The position numbers were made by a program, and so were the translations under genes. This document shows positions 21,378-32,221 of a stretch of 64,000 nucleotides of DNA, in pieces. The DNA comes from Botrytis cinerea B05.10 (taxonomy: Eukaryota; Ascomycota; Leotiomycetes; Helotiales; Sclerotiniaceae). Position 1 is the stretch's first letter. Each line of letters begins with the position of its first letter. The notes beneath the pieces were generated by a model that saw only the letters and a program-made list of their open reading frames with translations, was not told the DNA's origin and searched no databases. The stretch is from contig NC_037314.1 of assembly GCF_000143535.2 (NCBI RefSeq), positions 744,001 through 808,000 on the forward strand, in the 5' to 3' direction.

Positions 21378-22399
21378 ATGTCGGCCAATGGAGAAAAATA
21401 TATGTTATATCATTACAACCCATCGACAGCTGCAGCTTGCGTTTTCGTAGTCCTATTTGCTGTCTCCGCCATTGTCCACACCTTCCAACTCGTCTGGAAA
21501 CGAACATGGTATTTCATACCCTTCGTCATCGGAGGTATTTGTAAGTTTACCCTTTCCCAAATCTTCACAGCTTCATTTCACACGATCTGAGAACTGTCGA
21601 CATCCTACATCTTTACATTCCTTAATATATACTAATCAACTCCACAGTTGAATTCATAGGCTACATCGGGCGTCTTATGTCCTCTCGCCAGAACTATGGC
21701 GACTGGACACTTGGACCCTACATCATGCAATCGCTACTCATCCTCATCGCCCCCGCCTTTTTCGCAGCATCCATCTACATGGTCCTCGGACGCATCATCG
21801 TGCTCACCGACGGCGAAAAACATTCCTTCATTCGCGCTCGCTGGCTCACCAAAATCTTCGTCGCCGGCGATGTTCTTTCCTTCCTGATGCAATCTAGTGG
21901 TGGTGGACTTCTCGCTACCGCCAAGACCGCTTCAAGTCAAAGTATGGGAGAAAATATCATCACGGGTGGTCTCGTCGTCCAAGTTGTTTTCTTCGCGTTC
22001 TTCATCGTCACGGCCGGTATTTTCCACTTCAGGATTACGAAAGCACAAGGTGGAACACATGCTTCTGCTGTCCCATGGCAACAATACCTCCTCATTCTTT
22101 ACATCGCCAGTACATTTATCATGATTCGATCGCTTTTCCGTATTGTGGAGTATGTGCAAGGAACTGATGGTGCTCTTTTATCGACGGAAACATACATCTA
22201 TGTCTTTGATGCCACGCTTATGTTTTTGGTCATGGTAATTTTCAATGTCAGACATCCAAGTGCCATTATCCAAGGAAAGGGTCAGCAATACCAGACTACT
22301 CCAGTTTCGACAGGAAGCAGAGAGGGATATCCAATGGATGATAGAAGTCAATCTGCGACCAAGTACCAAGGTCGGGACTATGCGAGAGAATCCGTTTAG
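21378..22399 (+). CDS. RTA1-like lipid-translocating exporter family protein
   Basis: Two exons, 21378-21540 and 21648-22399, 304 residues. The 107-nt intron starts GTAAGT, has ACTAAT and ends CACAG; the splice rebuilds FEFIGYIGR. Seven hydrophobic spans are visible. Family marks include the N-terminal YHYNPSTAAA, FIGYIGR after span 2, QSLLILIAPAFFAASIYM in span 3, LTDGEKHSFIRARWLTKIFVAGDVLSFLMQSSGGG around spans 3-4 (read in parts) and FRIVEYVQG. RTA1 family members (Rta1, Rsb1, Rtm1) sit in the plasma membrane and give resistance to 7-aminocholesterol or export sphingoid bases. The C-terminal 50 residues are polar and cytosolic. Divergent to a Zn2Cys6 factor. Confidence 0.93.
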
Positions 22400-23182
22400 A
22401 TGGTATAGAATGAGATAATGAAGGGAGGATACAAGTAGCATTTCGGTTGGATGGAAAAATGTTACCAGAGAGGTTTCTCAATACTAATGCAATATGCGTG
22501 GCACCCCAACTACGGTTGGCATGGGGAGGGGTTTTTTTTCTTACAGCTATTTCTGCAGCAAGGCGTTTCAGCATGGGATCCATAGAGGATGTAAAAATAT
22601 AGCATGCGACTTACATGGATATTAGAATAAACGAATAATGACAAGATATTCAGAACAATTTGTGGAAGGAGAATCATTGTGAATCCATCGTACCGAGATG
22701 TCTTCCATTCTAGGCGAACTTGCACACCTCGTTAAACAAATTCACCCCTTCGTTAAAAGACTTGAAATTCATGGTGCTAGTGTGATCAAGTCTAGATTCT
22801 CAACCACATTTCAAATGTTCAATGTACTTGCCACCTTTTTCATGGAGATAGAAACAAGCTGGTAGTCAGCTTTTCCCCTCTAAAAGCACAACTTCCGAAT
22901 TTATTCATCTGAAAGATGTCCCGGCGGTTAATCAGCCATGGAAAAGCTCAGATGAGATATTGGAAATACGTTAGCACTCAGCACCTTTTGCAGAACTGTA
23001 TAATCATTACCCCGTTCAATCGCAAAACCTCAGCCAACATCCCCACAATTCTTCATGAGCTCATGATTGTATGGATATCTTTCTATTCTCATATCTTTTC
23101 ACTTCCACCAATGTTTTCGCTTACCAAAATCTACCCTCTCTCCCCCCAGTCTCTCCCTTAATCATGAAACCACAAATCCCTT
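22400..23182. other. Convergent spacer
   Basis: About 780 nt between two 3' ends. No supported gene is seen; the frames listed by eye lack motifs. Confidence 0.6.
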
Positions 23183-24148
23183 TCACTTCCCAAATTCCCT
23201 CCCCCAAAACTCCTCAATAAATTCCCCCACCACTCTTTCATGCGTCCTAACCAAACTATGCCCCGCCCCATCCACCTGCATGACCTCTTTCCCCCACCCC
23301 AACTCCCCCAGCTCCCTCTTCACAAACTCTGGCGGAAACAGACTATCGGATTCTCCCGCTATCACCAAAATCTTAATCCCGCTCTCGATCAACCTCCTAT
23401 AACTCTCATGCTGATCAAAAATATTCCCATATCTAAACATGCTAACCACACTAGCTTCATGGCCTTTATGATTTTCTCTCTGCCATTGTTCGACAGGTTC
23501 AGATACAAATTCTCCTTGTTGAAATGCTTCTTGCCAGGTTTTTTCCGAGGGGGCGAAACCTTCTAGTTCCTCAATGATATCATGATCACTATGTTCATCT
23601 ACTATCCATTCTCCATCCTTCTGCAACTTATTCCACCACCCGCTATTCTTCTTCTTCCAAAGTCCTGCTCCCGCCACAATAACCGCGCTCTCCACAACTT
23701 GGGGATGCAACGCGGCGAAAGTAGCCAGAATACTCCCGCCCAAACTAAATCCCACTAGATGCGCCTTGTTCCATCCCAAATGCGAGAGGACTTCAAGGAT
23801 CTGGATCTGCATCAAAGCTGGCGTATGCGCTTCCAAAGGAGTAGAAGAATTTCCATGACCCCAGAGATCATAAGTGACGACATGAGATCCCGAGGCCGTG
23901 AGTCGACGAGCAAGAGATCCTATACCAACAGCACATGTTCCAATACCATGGATTATGAGGACTCTTTTGGCATCCGATGAAGCGGAGGGATTAAAATCAT
24001 AGTAGTGGATTATTCCTCGAGATGAGTGGATATCTTTTCCTGGGGGGAGAATACCGCTGAATTCTTCTTCAAATGCTTTTGCTGACGGGGGTGGAATGTG
24101 AGAGAGTCCATTGATGAGAAATGGAGGAGGAAGTGAAAGGTTTGTCAT
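23183..24148 (-). CDS. Alpha/beta hydrolase
   Basis: A single exon of 321 residues from the ATG at 24148. It shows the alpha/beta hydrolase fold signatures in order: oxyanion-hole IIHGIG at about 65-70, YDLWGHGNSS at 93-102, nucleophile elbow GFSLGG with Ser at about 135, acid in AGESDSLFPP (Asp near 268) and catalytic His in DGAGHSL (near 297). The cap region (about 160-240) is charged. Overall design resembles 3-oxoadipate enol-lactonase/esterase-type hydrolases. No signal peptide is seen, so it is probably cytosolic. The substrate cannot be told. Confidence 0.9.
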   Translation of the reverse strand: MTNLSLPPPFLINGLSHIPPPSAKAFEEEFSGILPPGKDIHSSRGIIHYYDFNPSASSDAKRVLIIHGIGTCAVGIGSLARRLTASGSHVVTYDLWGHGNSSTPLEAHTPALMQIQILEVLSHLGWNKAHLVGFSLGGSILATFAALHPQVVESAVIVAGAGLWKKKNSGWWNKLQKDGEWIVDEHSDHDIIEELEGFAPSEKTWQEAFQQGEFVSEPVEQWQRENHKGHEASVVSMFRYGNIFDQHESYRRLIESGIKILVIAGESDSLFPPEFVKRELGELGWGKEVMQVDGAGHSLVRTHERVVGEFIEEFWGREFGK

Positions 24149-25446
24149 TTTGAATGGGTTGAATAATCAAATAGTGATGAAGTGAAGTGAGCGTGAACGT
24201 GTGAGGCCCAAAACAAAAATGGGGGCTTGAACACTAGTGGTGATATCACCTAAAGCAATCCCGTAAGCAAATTTGTCATCGATGCCCCTCTAAAACTTGA
24301 CAAAAAAATGAAGCAATTTATAATCACAAAACTGTCATGTTTGACTGCGAAATCCAAACCCACAATTAGGATTGTTATCTTATCACTGTGATGGAATATC
24401 AAAATTTTGGCATCGAATCGAAACCGCGCAACCACTGTATTAATTCTGATTCAGAGAACTTCTGATCCAACTTCAGAAGTTCTCTGAATCATTCACAGAT
24501 TATTGAAGAATAATGTTTGGAATGAATAGCGCTTGAAATGGAGTCGTCGAGACTAACTTTTCCCCAACATTTTCTTGTATTTTACCATTCAATAACCATA
24601 AACACTCATAAACACTCCATCTCAACACGCAACCATAAAACCCAAGTCAGCCTCTGTACAGTATACTTGTTTCTGCCTTCCAAGGTTTCAAAGCCGGAAA
24701 TCGAACAACATAGAACGTAGAACGTAGAGAGTAGTTAAAAATACCAATACCACACACAGAACAAACAGTAAACGGACAGAAGAAAAAAGCAACTGGGCAA
24801 AAAGGTCACAAAACAAAAGAAGAGCATCTCTCAACTACCCACTACCCAACCCAAGAAACATCAAACACAACATCAGAAAGAGAGCCACACTAACAGCTCT
24901 CTACATCTCTCAAAATACCTCTAAAAACGATTGAAATCTCAAGCATACCATACAGCCAAGCGAAAATCGAACTAGATCACAAGCTACACAGAAGAGACAA
25001 GACAAGACAAGAAAACAAACCCCCCCCCCCCCCAAAAAAAGAAATCTTCTTAGGAAAAACCCCTCGAACACATTCCAAAGCCATTCGAGACAGTTTAGCT
25101 AGCCCCTCCCCCCCAAAGAAAAGACAAGGTAGCTCAAATTAGACCCAGAACCTAAAATAGATATCCCTTTTCGCATCCTACTCGACATATTCAAATCCCG
25201 GAGTTCCTAGACACCACCTCACCATCACCATCACCATCGATATCAATATCAATATCGCTCCACCAAACTCCGCCCTTCTTTCTTCGCATCCCTCTCAACA
25301 TTTCCGCACAAATACCAGATGTGATGCATATATAGTCCCTGTAGTAACAGCTATCCATCCACCCCCCTCCAACCCCCCTCTCTCACCTCGCCAACACCAC
25401 CAATCATTCATTACCAGAGTAAATAAAAATAACCTTCATCAATAGC

Positions 25447-25504
25447 CAGTCAGTCAGTCAATCAATCAGTCAATCAGTCAGTCAATCAGTCAGTCAGTCA
25501 TTCA
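25447..25504 (+). repeat. TCAG/TCAA tetranucleotide repeat
   Basis: About 14 tetranucleotide units alternating CAGT and CAAT. Confidence 0.9.
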
Positions 25505-25513
25505 GCCCCATTC

Positions 25514-25538
25514 AAAAAAAAAAAAAAAAAAAAAAAAA
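25514..25538 (+). repeat. Poly(A) homopolymer
   Basis: 25 consecutive A. Confidence 0.95.
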
Positions 25539-25935
25539 TCAAGCGAACAGCAATGCAGTCTTAGAGAATGTAAATTTAATTTACTTAACTATGTACACAC
25601 AATATACATACATATACATATATGTATTGGAACCCAGCGCATCATCATGCATTTATACTACTCACACTACAAGTATACCTTACCTTACCTTACCTTCCCT
25701 ATCAAAAACAAGAATGTTACCACTTACTTACAAACAGTAAACAGTTAGCTGGACGATTCAAATACACCAATATACAAGAAAATCTATCAATCTATCTATA
25801 TATCTTCCACATCCCTCCCTCCTCCCGCTCCCGCTCCCGCTCCCCCCACCAATAAAAACAGACCCCCCCTCCTACTCTCCTCTACCACCCCCAATTTTCC
25901 CCCAAATTTTTTTTAAAAAAAAAACCCCCCCCCCC

Positions 25936-25941
25936 AAAAAA
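25936..25941 (-). terminator. Pol III terminator of tRNA-Val
   Basis: On the minus strand six T follow seven bases downstream of the tRNA 3' end, as expected for RNA polymerase III termination. Confidence 0.75.
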
Positions 25942-25947
25942 GTATAT

Positions 25948-26039
25948 TGACCAGACTGGGGCACGATCCCAGGACCTTGTCCGTACATAACAGGTTTGAA
26001 GTGTTAAGGACACGTGATAACCAACTACACCATCCGGCC
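25948..26039 (-). tRNA. tRNA-Val(AAC) with intron
   Basis: On the minus strand a full cloverleaf can be drawn. The acceptor stem GGCCGGA pairs with TCTGGTC (two G-U pairs). The D arm runs GTGTAGTTGGTTATCAC. The anticodon stem is TGTCC/GGACA, with loop TTAACA then C, giving anticodon AAC. The T arm is CTGGG/CCCAG with loop ATCGTGC. An 18-nt intron sits one base 3' of the anticodon, the canonical eukaryotic position (37/38), and the discriminator is A. B-box-like and A-box-like segments overlap the T and D arms. The T loop starts ATC instead of TTC, a small deviation from consensus. Confidence 0.88.
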
Positions 26040-26701
26040 TCGAATTGATGATATTTGTCTCCCAATGTAAGTATATATAATCTCTTTGATTTTTTTTATC
26101 TATAGTGGATCAATGCAATACAAGTGGGAATGGATTGATGAATGGATAAATAAGTAGTCTGTTCTGTCTAGTGGGCACGGTGGGGTCGTACCGTAGTATG
26201 TGTGGCTCTGACTGCTCTAATCAACTAATTAATAAGTAAGCGATGTGTGTGCGCAACAGTGGTGGAGCGAGATTGAGATGGAGGTGGAGTGCATATGACT
26301 GATCCAATAACTATCTAATTATGTGGCTGTCTATCCCTTCGGCATATGGGCTGGTTGCATATCAAACCATATCAAATCATATCATATCCCATTCATTGAA
26401 TCAAAACGTTAGGAGAAAAAGGTTCGAGAGACAAAAGCAAAAAGCGAAATTGCCTTGTGATATAATTGTTTCATAACTCGTCGAAGTAATTAAAAGAAGT
26501 AAAATGGCAATGAAGAAGCCTCTGGTATCTATTATATAAAATTCCCATCTATCCAACATTCATCATCCATCATCCATCATCACGCACCCACGCCCATGCA
26601 ATTCTCAAACTCGTATCCCAATTATCTTGTCAAGAATTTACTCAACACATCCCTCATATTCTCCATATACAACCCCATAGATCTTTCGAACTACTACTAG
26701 C
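26040..26701. other. Spacer, tRNA to membrane-protein gene
   Basis: About 660 nt. It contains repeats of ATCAT and CATCC near 26370-26580 and the 3' untranslated part of the gene ending at 26702. No gene is seen. Confidence 0.55.
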
Positions 26702-28869
26702 TTAAGCCGAAGTTTTAGTATCACTTTGTCCGTTTTCACCCTCAATTTCGATTCCCGCCTCTTTCTTTTCCCCTTTAGCATTTTGTCTATTGTCCCTTAG
26801 AAAATCAATCTCTGCTTTATTTTCAGCCTCCAGTTCACCATTTCTTTCCTTTTCCTTTTCTCTAGCCTTCTCCATCTTATGTATAGCCTCTTTGGTCAGA
26901 TCCTGCTTAAACATTCTTTCCAAAACATCCTTCTTTCTAGTCCGATGATCTCCAATGCTGATAAGTACACCAGCTGTTATATTGACTGTAATACTACAGC
27001 ATAGAATAACTGTAGTTAACGCGAATGGTCTAGTCTTATAACTAATTGCCCAGGTACATGTACCAAGAGCTATTTGAAGAAGGGAATGGCAATCCAGAAG
27101 AACAACCACAGCGACAAGTAATCTGAGAGGAAAGGCGTGATGTGTATTAGTTTCGTGAGGCTTATAAAAGGTATGAGATCGGTTGAATTTCTTTTGATGA
27201 TGTTGGAGTTTCTTTTGTTGGGCTGGATTGAGGACTGATACTTCATCTTCGACAATCTGATCTTCTAGATCTTCCGGCAATATCGCTGGTAAATCATTAT
27301 GATCTTCTAATTTTGGTAGAGACTTTTCTTTGCGGAGTCGCCATGTTAGGTGATGATAATGAGCTATGTATATCATGTGGTAAGTGTCGATGGCCCGAAA
27401 TGGAGCAAGTCCATCACCCATAATAGCGAAAAGGGCAACAAGAACATTGTCAATAACGTTGATCACGTAGAGACGTCTACTTCCAACATTAACCCAACCA
27501 ATCAGAAAGAGAACCCATGCCAATCCAAATAAAGTAATGAGAATAGCATATAGGGTAACGAAGAATCCGAGAGCTAAAAATGTCAGTCTAATGTATTCCG
27601 TAGATGATTGCAGAAGACTTACGCTTTCTAACATATTGTCCAAATCCTTTCATTGCTCGCTTGAATCCTTCTCTTCTTGAATGTAACAAATGGCGCACAT
27701 GATCATTAAGTTCTTCTTTATCCTCTGGTGACCAACCATCCAAATTAATGCCTTCCGGGACTACCGCATAATGAGGATGTTCCTCATCTGGATGTGATAT
27801 GGATTCAGTGAGAGTAAAAGCACCGGTATCTCTGCTTTGAAGTCGAGGCCTTTCTGGACGAGGGAGAGTTTGTCCCAATTCACCATTTGGCCCAGGCTCT
27901 TCTATTGTTGGAAGATCCGCCAAGTTTGTTGGACGACGAGAAAGACCATTTGTTTGCTGACGAGCGAGATCATTGGTTGGGCGACGGGCAAGTTCATTTC
28001 GGGTGAGGTTATATGTTGGATTACGGTTAAATAGGTTTCCCAGTGATGGAATAAATAAAGAGTTTTGAATATTAGTAAGACTTGTCAATGTAGAAATTTC
28101 GGGATCTGGAAAATGGTTAGAGAGATATTCAAGATATTCCTATGTTAATATTGAGGGGAGACAAACCAATTAAATCAAGGAGGTCAACAAGATCAGTGTC
28201 GTATTCATCTTGTGAAGTTGGAACCCCTTCACTAAGGGTATGAGAGTGTTGTAGAGGAGGAGGGGCTTCATCTGTCGCGTTATTTCCACCGGTATTAATT
28301 GAAGCAAAGATTGGACCTTCTTGCTTTGTTGCAGAAGCCTCTTCAATGGTGGACGGGATATATGAACCGGCTCTAACTCGTGGTGGGCCAGTAGTTGTAG
28401 CCGATTGGGAGGTTAACCATGCTGGACGTTGCGGTTCAGAACTACTTCGCCGCCTGTTCGATGTATCAACAGTATTGTCGACCGATGTGAGGTGGTTGTC
28501 GACGTGTGGAGTTGAGTTATTGCGGGTCTGCCAATCTCTCCGAGAAGTATCATCATAAGGTTGATTAATCTGCAAATTTCCAGCACGAAGATTGGCCGCC
28601 GATGGCAATCGTCTGATTCGAATAGTTGGTCGCCATGCCGGTGGCGGAGGTCGTTGTGGTTGTCCGGTTGTTCCTTGAGAATTCAGGGTGTTTTGTTGTG
28701 CTAGCGAATTCGCCGATGTACGTGCTGTCGATGCCCCAATACTTCCTCTTCTGCTGTTCCTTCTTGCACTGTTCCCAGATAATCCGGACGTCGATAAAGT
28801 TGGCAATTCTGTTCCCGCTGTTGTTAAGAAGTTTGGATCTTCAATCGCAGATTCCCGCCGCGATTGCAT
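26702..28869 (-). CDS. Multi-pass membrane protein, DUF2985-like
   Basis: Three exons: 28167-28869, 27623-28105 and 26702-27573, 685 residues. Introns of 61 and 49 nt have CTAAC or CTGAC branch sites, and phases fit. The N-terminal 350 residues are Ser/Arg/Pro-rich and disordered, with repeats of the type RRPTN/RQQTN. Then comes a globular and membrane part: GLAWVLFLIGWVNVGSRR, a second span ending GDGLAPFRAIDTYHM, a polar loop, then two more spans. The C-terminus is a highly charged helix (KMEKAREKEKERN). The FRAIDTYHMIYIAHYHHLT block is what I associate with the fungal DUF2985 family of unknown function. Localisation is a membrane; no catalytic motif is recognised. Confidence 0.82.
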
Positions 28870-31800
28870 TTTTGCTTATCTTCTGTAAACAAAAGAAACG
28901 AGCGTGAAAACACAGAGGTATCCCAGGAGATGTTCGTTCTCTATTTTTCGTATCTCAAGGTCCCCTTGTGTGATTGATGCTAAGAACAAGTCTAAAATCT
29001 TGTAAATAGAAGGAATTGAGAAATAGTTTAGGGGACCATCGGAACAATAAGATGCTAAAAAGAGGGAAAGGCAGAAATCTAGAATCCCGAATCTTTTCCT
29101 TCTGCCGGATATTTTCCTCTGGACCAGGTGAGCCAAGAAACAAGTTCTGATAATTGAGCTACCAACCCTCGAGCCACGGATTGACCAAACTGCGGTGCTT
29201 AAAGTTTGGTGAGTGGCCTGCGATGAATAGAAAATTGGGTCTTGACTTTTAAGATTGAAAATCGCATACAAAATTGCACGGCCGGTACGTCATACGGAGA
29301 GAGCGCTTACATCGCAGGATGGTGTTTGGGAAAGTAGGTGGTGAATCAGAGTCTGTGGGGGAGGCAGAGAAGGGATGAAAACATGTAGTGGCGATGATAA
29401 TAATACAATTGTTCCAGCTTATGCGTTACCCAAAACAGAAGAATGAGTGAGGTCAAAACGTGCTTCAGATCAGATCAGATCAGATCAATTCAATGTCCAT
29501 GCCAGCCAGCAGTATGTTGTTCTCATCTGTACTCCGGTCCTCGAAGAGTGGGAAAAGGCATTGGAGAATCCACCAGTCGATATCAAAGGCACACAGCTGA
29601 ATAATTGATAAGCGTATTAAAACAGATACCAATCAAATCCCCATGTCTACCCAGCATTATCTCCGAGTCTCCAATGGGAATCAATTATCACATAATATTG
29701 GGAATTTGCGAATGCCGTGCTTCTTAAATCTTGGACCAATTACAATCGGCACCGTGATGGAGACAATGGAGAAGGTAGATGCGAAACGTTGGCAGCATCA
29801 TGAATTATGCACGATCTCAGATTGATTGATTGAACTTCAAGGGACCACCTGGGCGTTGTTGGACCCTTATGCAAGGCTTAGCAAGGCTGACGGATGCCTT
29901 CGTTCTATCTTTCTCGTGACGTGAAGGTACAAAGTACACGGTGAGATGGAGGGATGGTACAGACTGCTTTGGTGGAGTTTATATGGTCCTAAAATTCTGG
30001 AATGATTAATAACATTACTCTTCGAGCTCAAAGTACATCATTTGGGATTGCCTTAATTCCAAAATGTTCCCTTCGAGACTGGGTAGAATCATCAGGTGGG
30101 TTCCTCTTGGGTCGAGTTTTGTACCGACGTGAGACGAATCACTTTGAAGTACTTTGAAGCGTGTGCTGTGAAATAAGTGTGTGGAAATTTAAAGCACATA
30201 TGTCCACATAGGTCTTAGAAATATGATTTCTGTAACGTTCATCTCGAAGAACGGAATTGTCTCATCGTGAGGAGATCGAATCGATGAAAACAGCACAGAT
30301 CGTAATCCCACGGCGTACGCATAAGAGGACAAACATGATCTCATCTGTACCCGATCATCGTGATTTCTCGATCTTGTACGCTCCCGGACACGATAAGAGC
30401 GAGACATCTAAGATGCATCTATGAGGCGCAACGGGATTGCCTTTCCATCACCGGGTAGGCGGAAGGATTTGGGACTTATTCGAGAATATCAGCTGGCTGT
30501 ATGGATTAATGCCTCGTCAACCTCTCGGCGAAGATACTCTTGGAATGAAGAGCATAAGAGTGGAAAAATTCTCCATCCATCCCATAATATATGATCCTGA
30601 AGACCCAAATCAAGGCCCTGTTTAAGCCTCGGGGCTGAAAGAGGTGACAGAGGCCCTTCGCCGTGTACGCTCGATAGTCATCTCAAGGAAGATGTGCACC
30701 TGTATAGTAGGATAGCAGATGGAAAATGAAGGAGCAAGCTGATTAACAGAAAGGAGAGTAAAGCTAGACATGGCTGCAGCGAGTAGGTGTAGATGTAAGT
30801 AGAGAGATAAGTGAAATGACTGAATTCTAGAACCGCTCCATAATTCAACACTCCATAGATTTACCCTTTCTCCACAGTGGGGACACTGATAATTTCCCTC
30901 AAGCTATTATTAAGTTCATGATACTAGCACTGGCAGTTATCATGACTGAAAATGGATGGGTCTGCATTGAGGCGGTATCTGAAAGGATCCTCTTTTACTC
31001 CATGTCAAGCAGAGAGGAGGAGGTACAAGATCAATCATCCATCACTTTGTCACGGTGCCAATCCTGTAATAATTTCAACCCAGTCATCTTGTCATGAGGA
31101 GTATTCACAAATTGTCCTTCCTCTGGCGATGGGTCGATTGAAAACGCATTGCCTCCACCGCTCTCAGACTTCCTCAAATAAAAGACAAGGTCGAGACCGT
31201 TTTGTGGCTGTAGAATTGAAAGTATTGGAAGAAGGGGTGCTTTGAAAAAATTCTCGAGGTCAACGTGTACGGCCGCTGGCAAGAGAAATCCACTGTTTAT
31301 AGTACCCGACCGAGTAGCATTCGGGGATTTTATACCCAATCGATGAAATGGGGGAACATATCCAAGGAAGGTTTTTGAAGGGTTGTGAGACGGTTTGACA
31401 ATGATAAATGGTATGTCGAAACAAGCCATCGATTATGTTTGTGCTTGTTCTTGTGGCTGGATGACTGGGTAGATGTGTTCGTGCCTAACATACTCAACTT
31501 GTCCATGGGTCCCAACTGTCTGTTGCAGTTACTCTTACTCTTCAACTCACACGGAGTGCGTGCTGGGTGGGTAGGCGGGTGTTCTGACATGTATAATGGA
31601 TGCATCCCACCACCGGTTCATATTTGGATAACTCAAAGGCACGCAAATGCATCCAGAGGCAAATGGGAGGATTCCCAGCACTTGAGCCGAGCGTGGGAAT
31701 CTACGTAGGTGGTGCAATCGATCCTTGGGGTCCATACACGGTCATACACATGAGTAATACTAATATTGCAAATGTAACATCTATCCACTCAAATGTGAAA

Positions 31801-32221
31801 AAAGTGAAGCTTTTCAAGTCAAGCGCATCGTCTCGCGCATCATCCAATGTGGCGGGCGGTACAACGATTGGGACATCTCCTCCATGGTACCAAAGCAGTA
31901 CCATTGCAAGGTTGAGAAATGTCATAACCCTTGAAACTCTTCCGCGCCCCCTCAAAAAAGGTGGTGGATATCTCTGGGCTCGGCTATCATCGAGTTAGAC
32001 TGAAATAGCCATCTCATGCACCGGAACGTACCAGGTACGATACTTCTGCCACCGATCATAGATATAACCATCTCACCTCCTCACCTTTTTCCAGCATTCA
32101 ACTTCTGCACCTGCGTCTGCGTCTGCCACTGCAAAATCATTTCAACATCAATATAGATCCTGGACGTCCTTCGATCTTCAAGCGTTCACATATACAACAT
32201 ACACAGCAATATTCAGGAACG
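28870..32221. other. 3.3-kb divergent spacer
   Basis: Between the starts of the membrane-protein gene (minus) and the F-box gene (plus). A CAGAT repeat lies at 29466-29487. Several 60-130-codon frames exist on both strands (for example near 31031-31429 minus), but they overlap each other and lack motifs, so none is called. The last 150 nt before 32222 are C/A/T-rich, like a 5' leader. Confidence 0.55.
29466..29487 (+). repeat. CAGAT pentanucleotide repeat
   Basis: Just over four copies of CAGAT. Confidence 0.85.

Larger units (their letters stand above)
24149..25947. other. Long C/A-rich spacer
   Basis: 1.8 kb without a supported gene. From about 24580 to 25935 the plus strand is strikingly poor in G and rich in A and C, with C-runs (25021-25034, 25925-25935), an A-run (25514-25538) and short tandem repeats. 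This strand bias is what long untranslated transcripts of this group look like; no ORF explains it. Confidence 0.6.

Noticed and set aside
25447..25504. Regular repeat resembling an array
   Set aside because: Tetranucleotide microsatellite without spacers; not a CRISPR array, which would not be expected in a fungus.
30952..31998. Several overlapping 60-130-codon frames on both strands
   Set aside because: Mutually overlapping, no domain, no consistent splice pattern.
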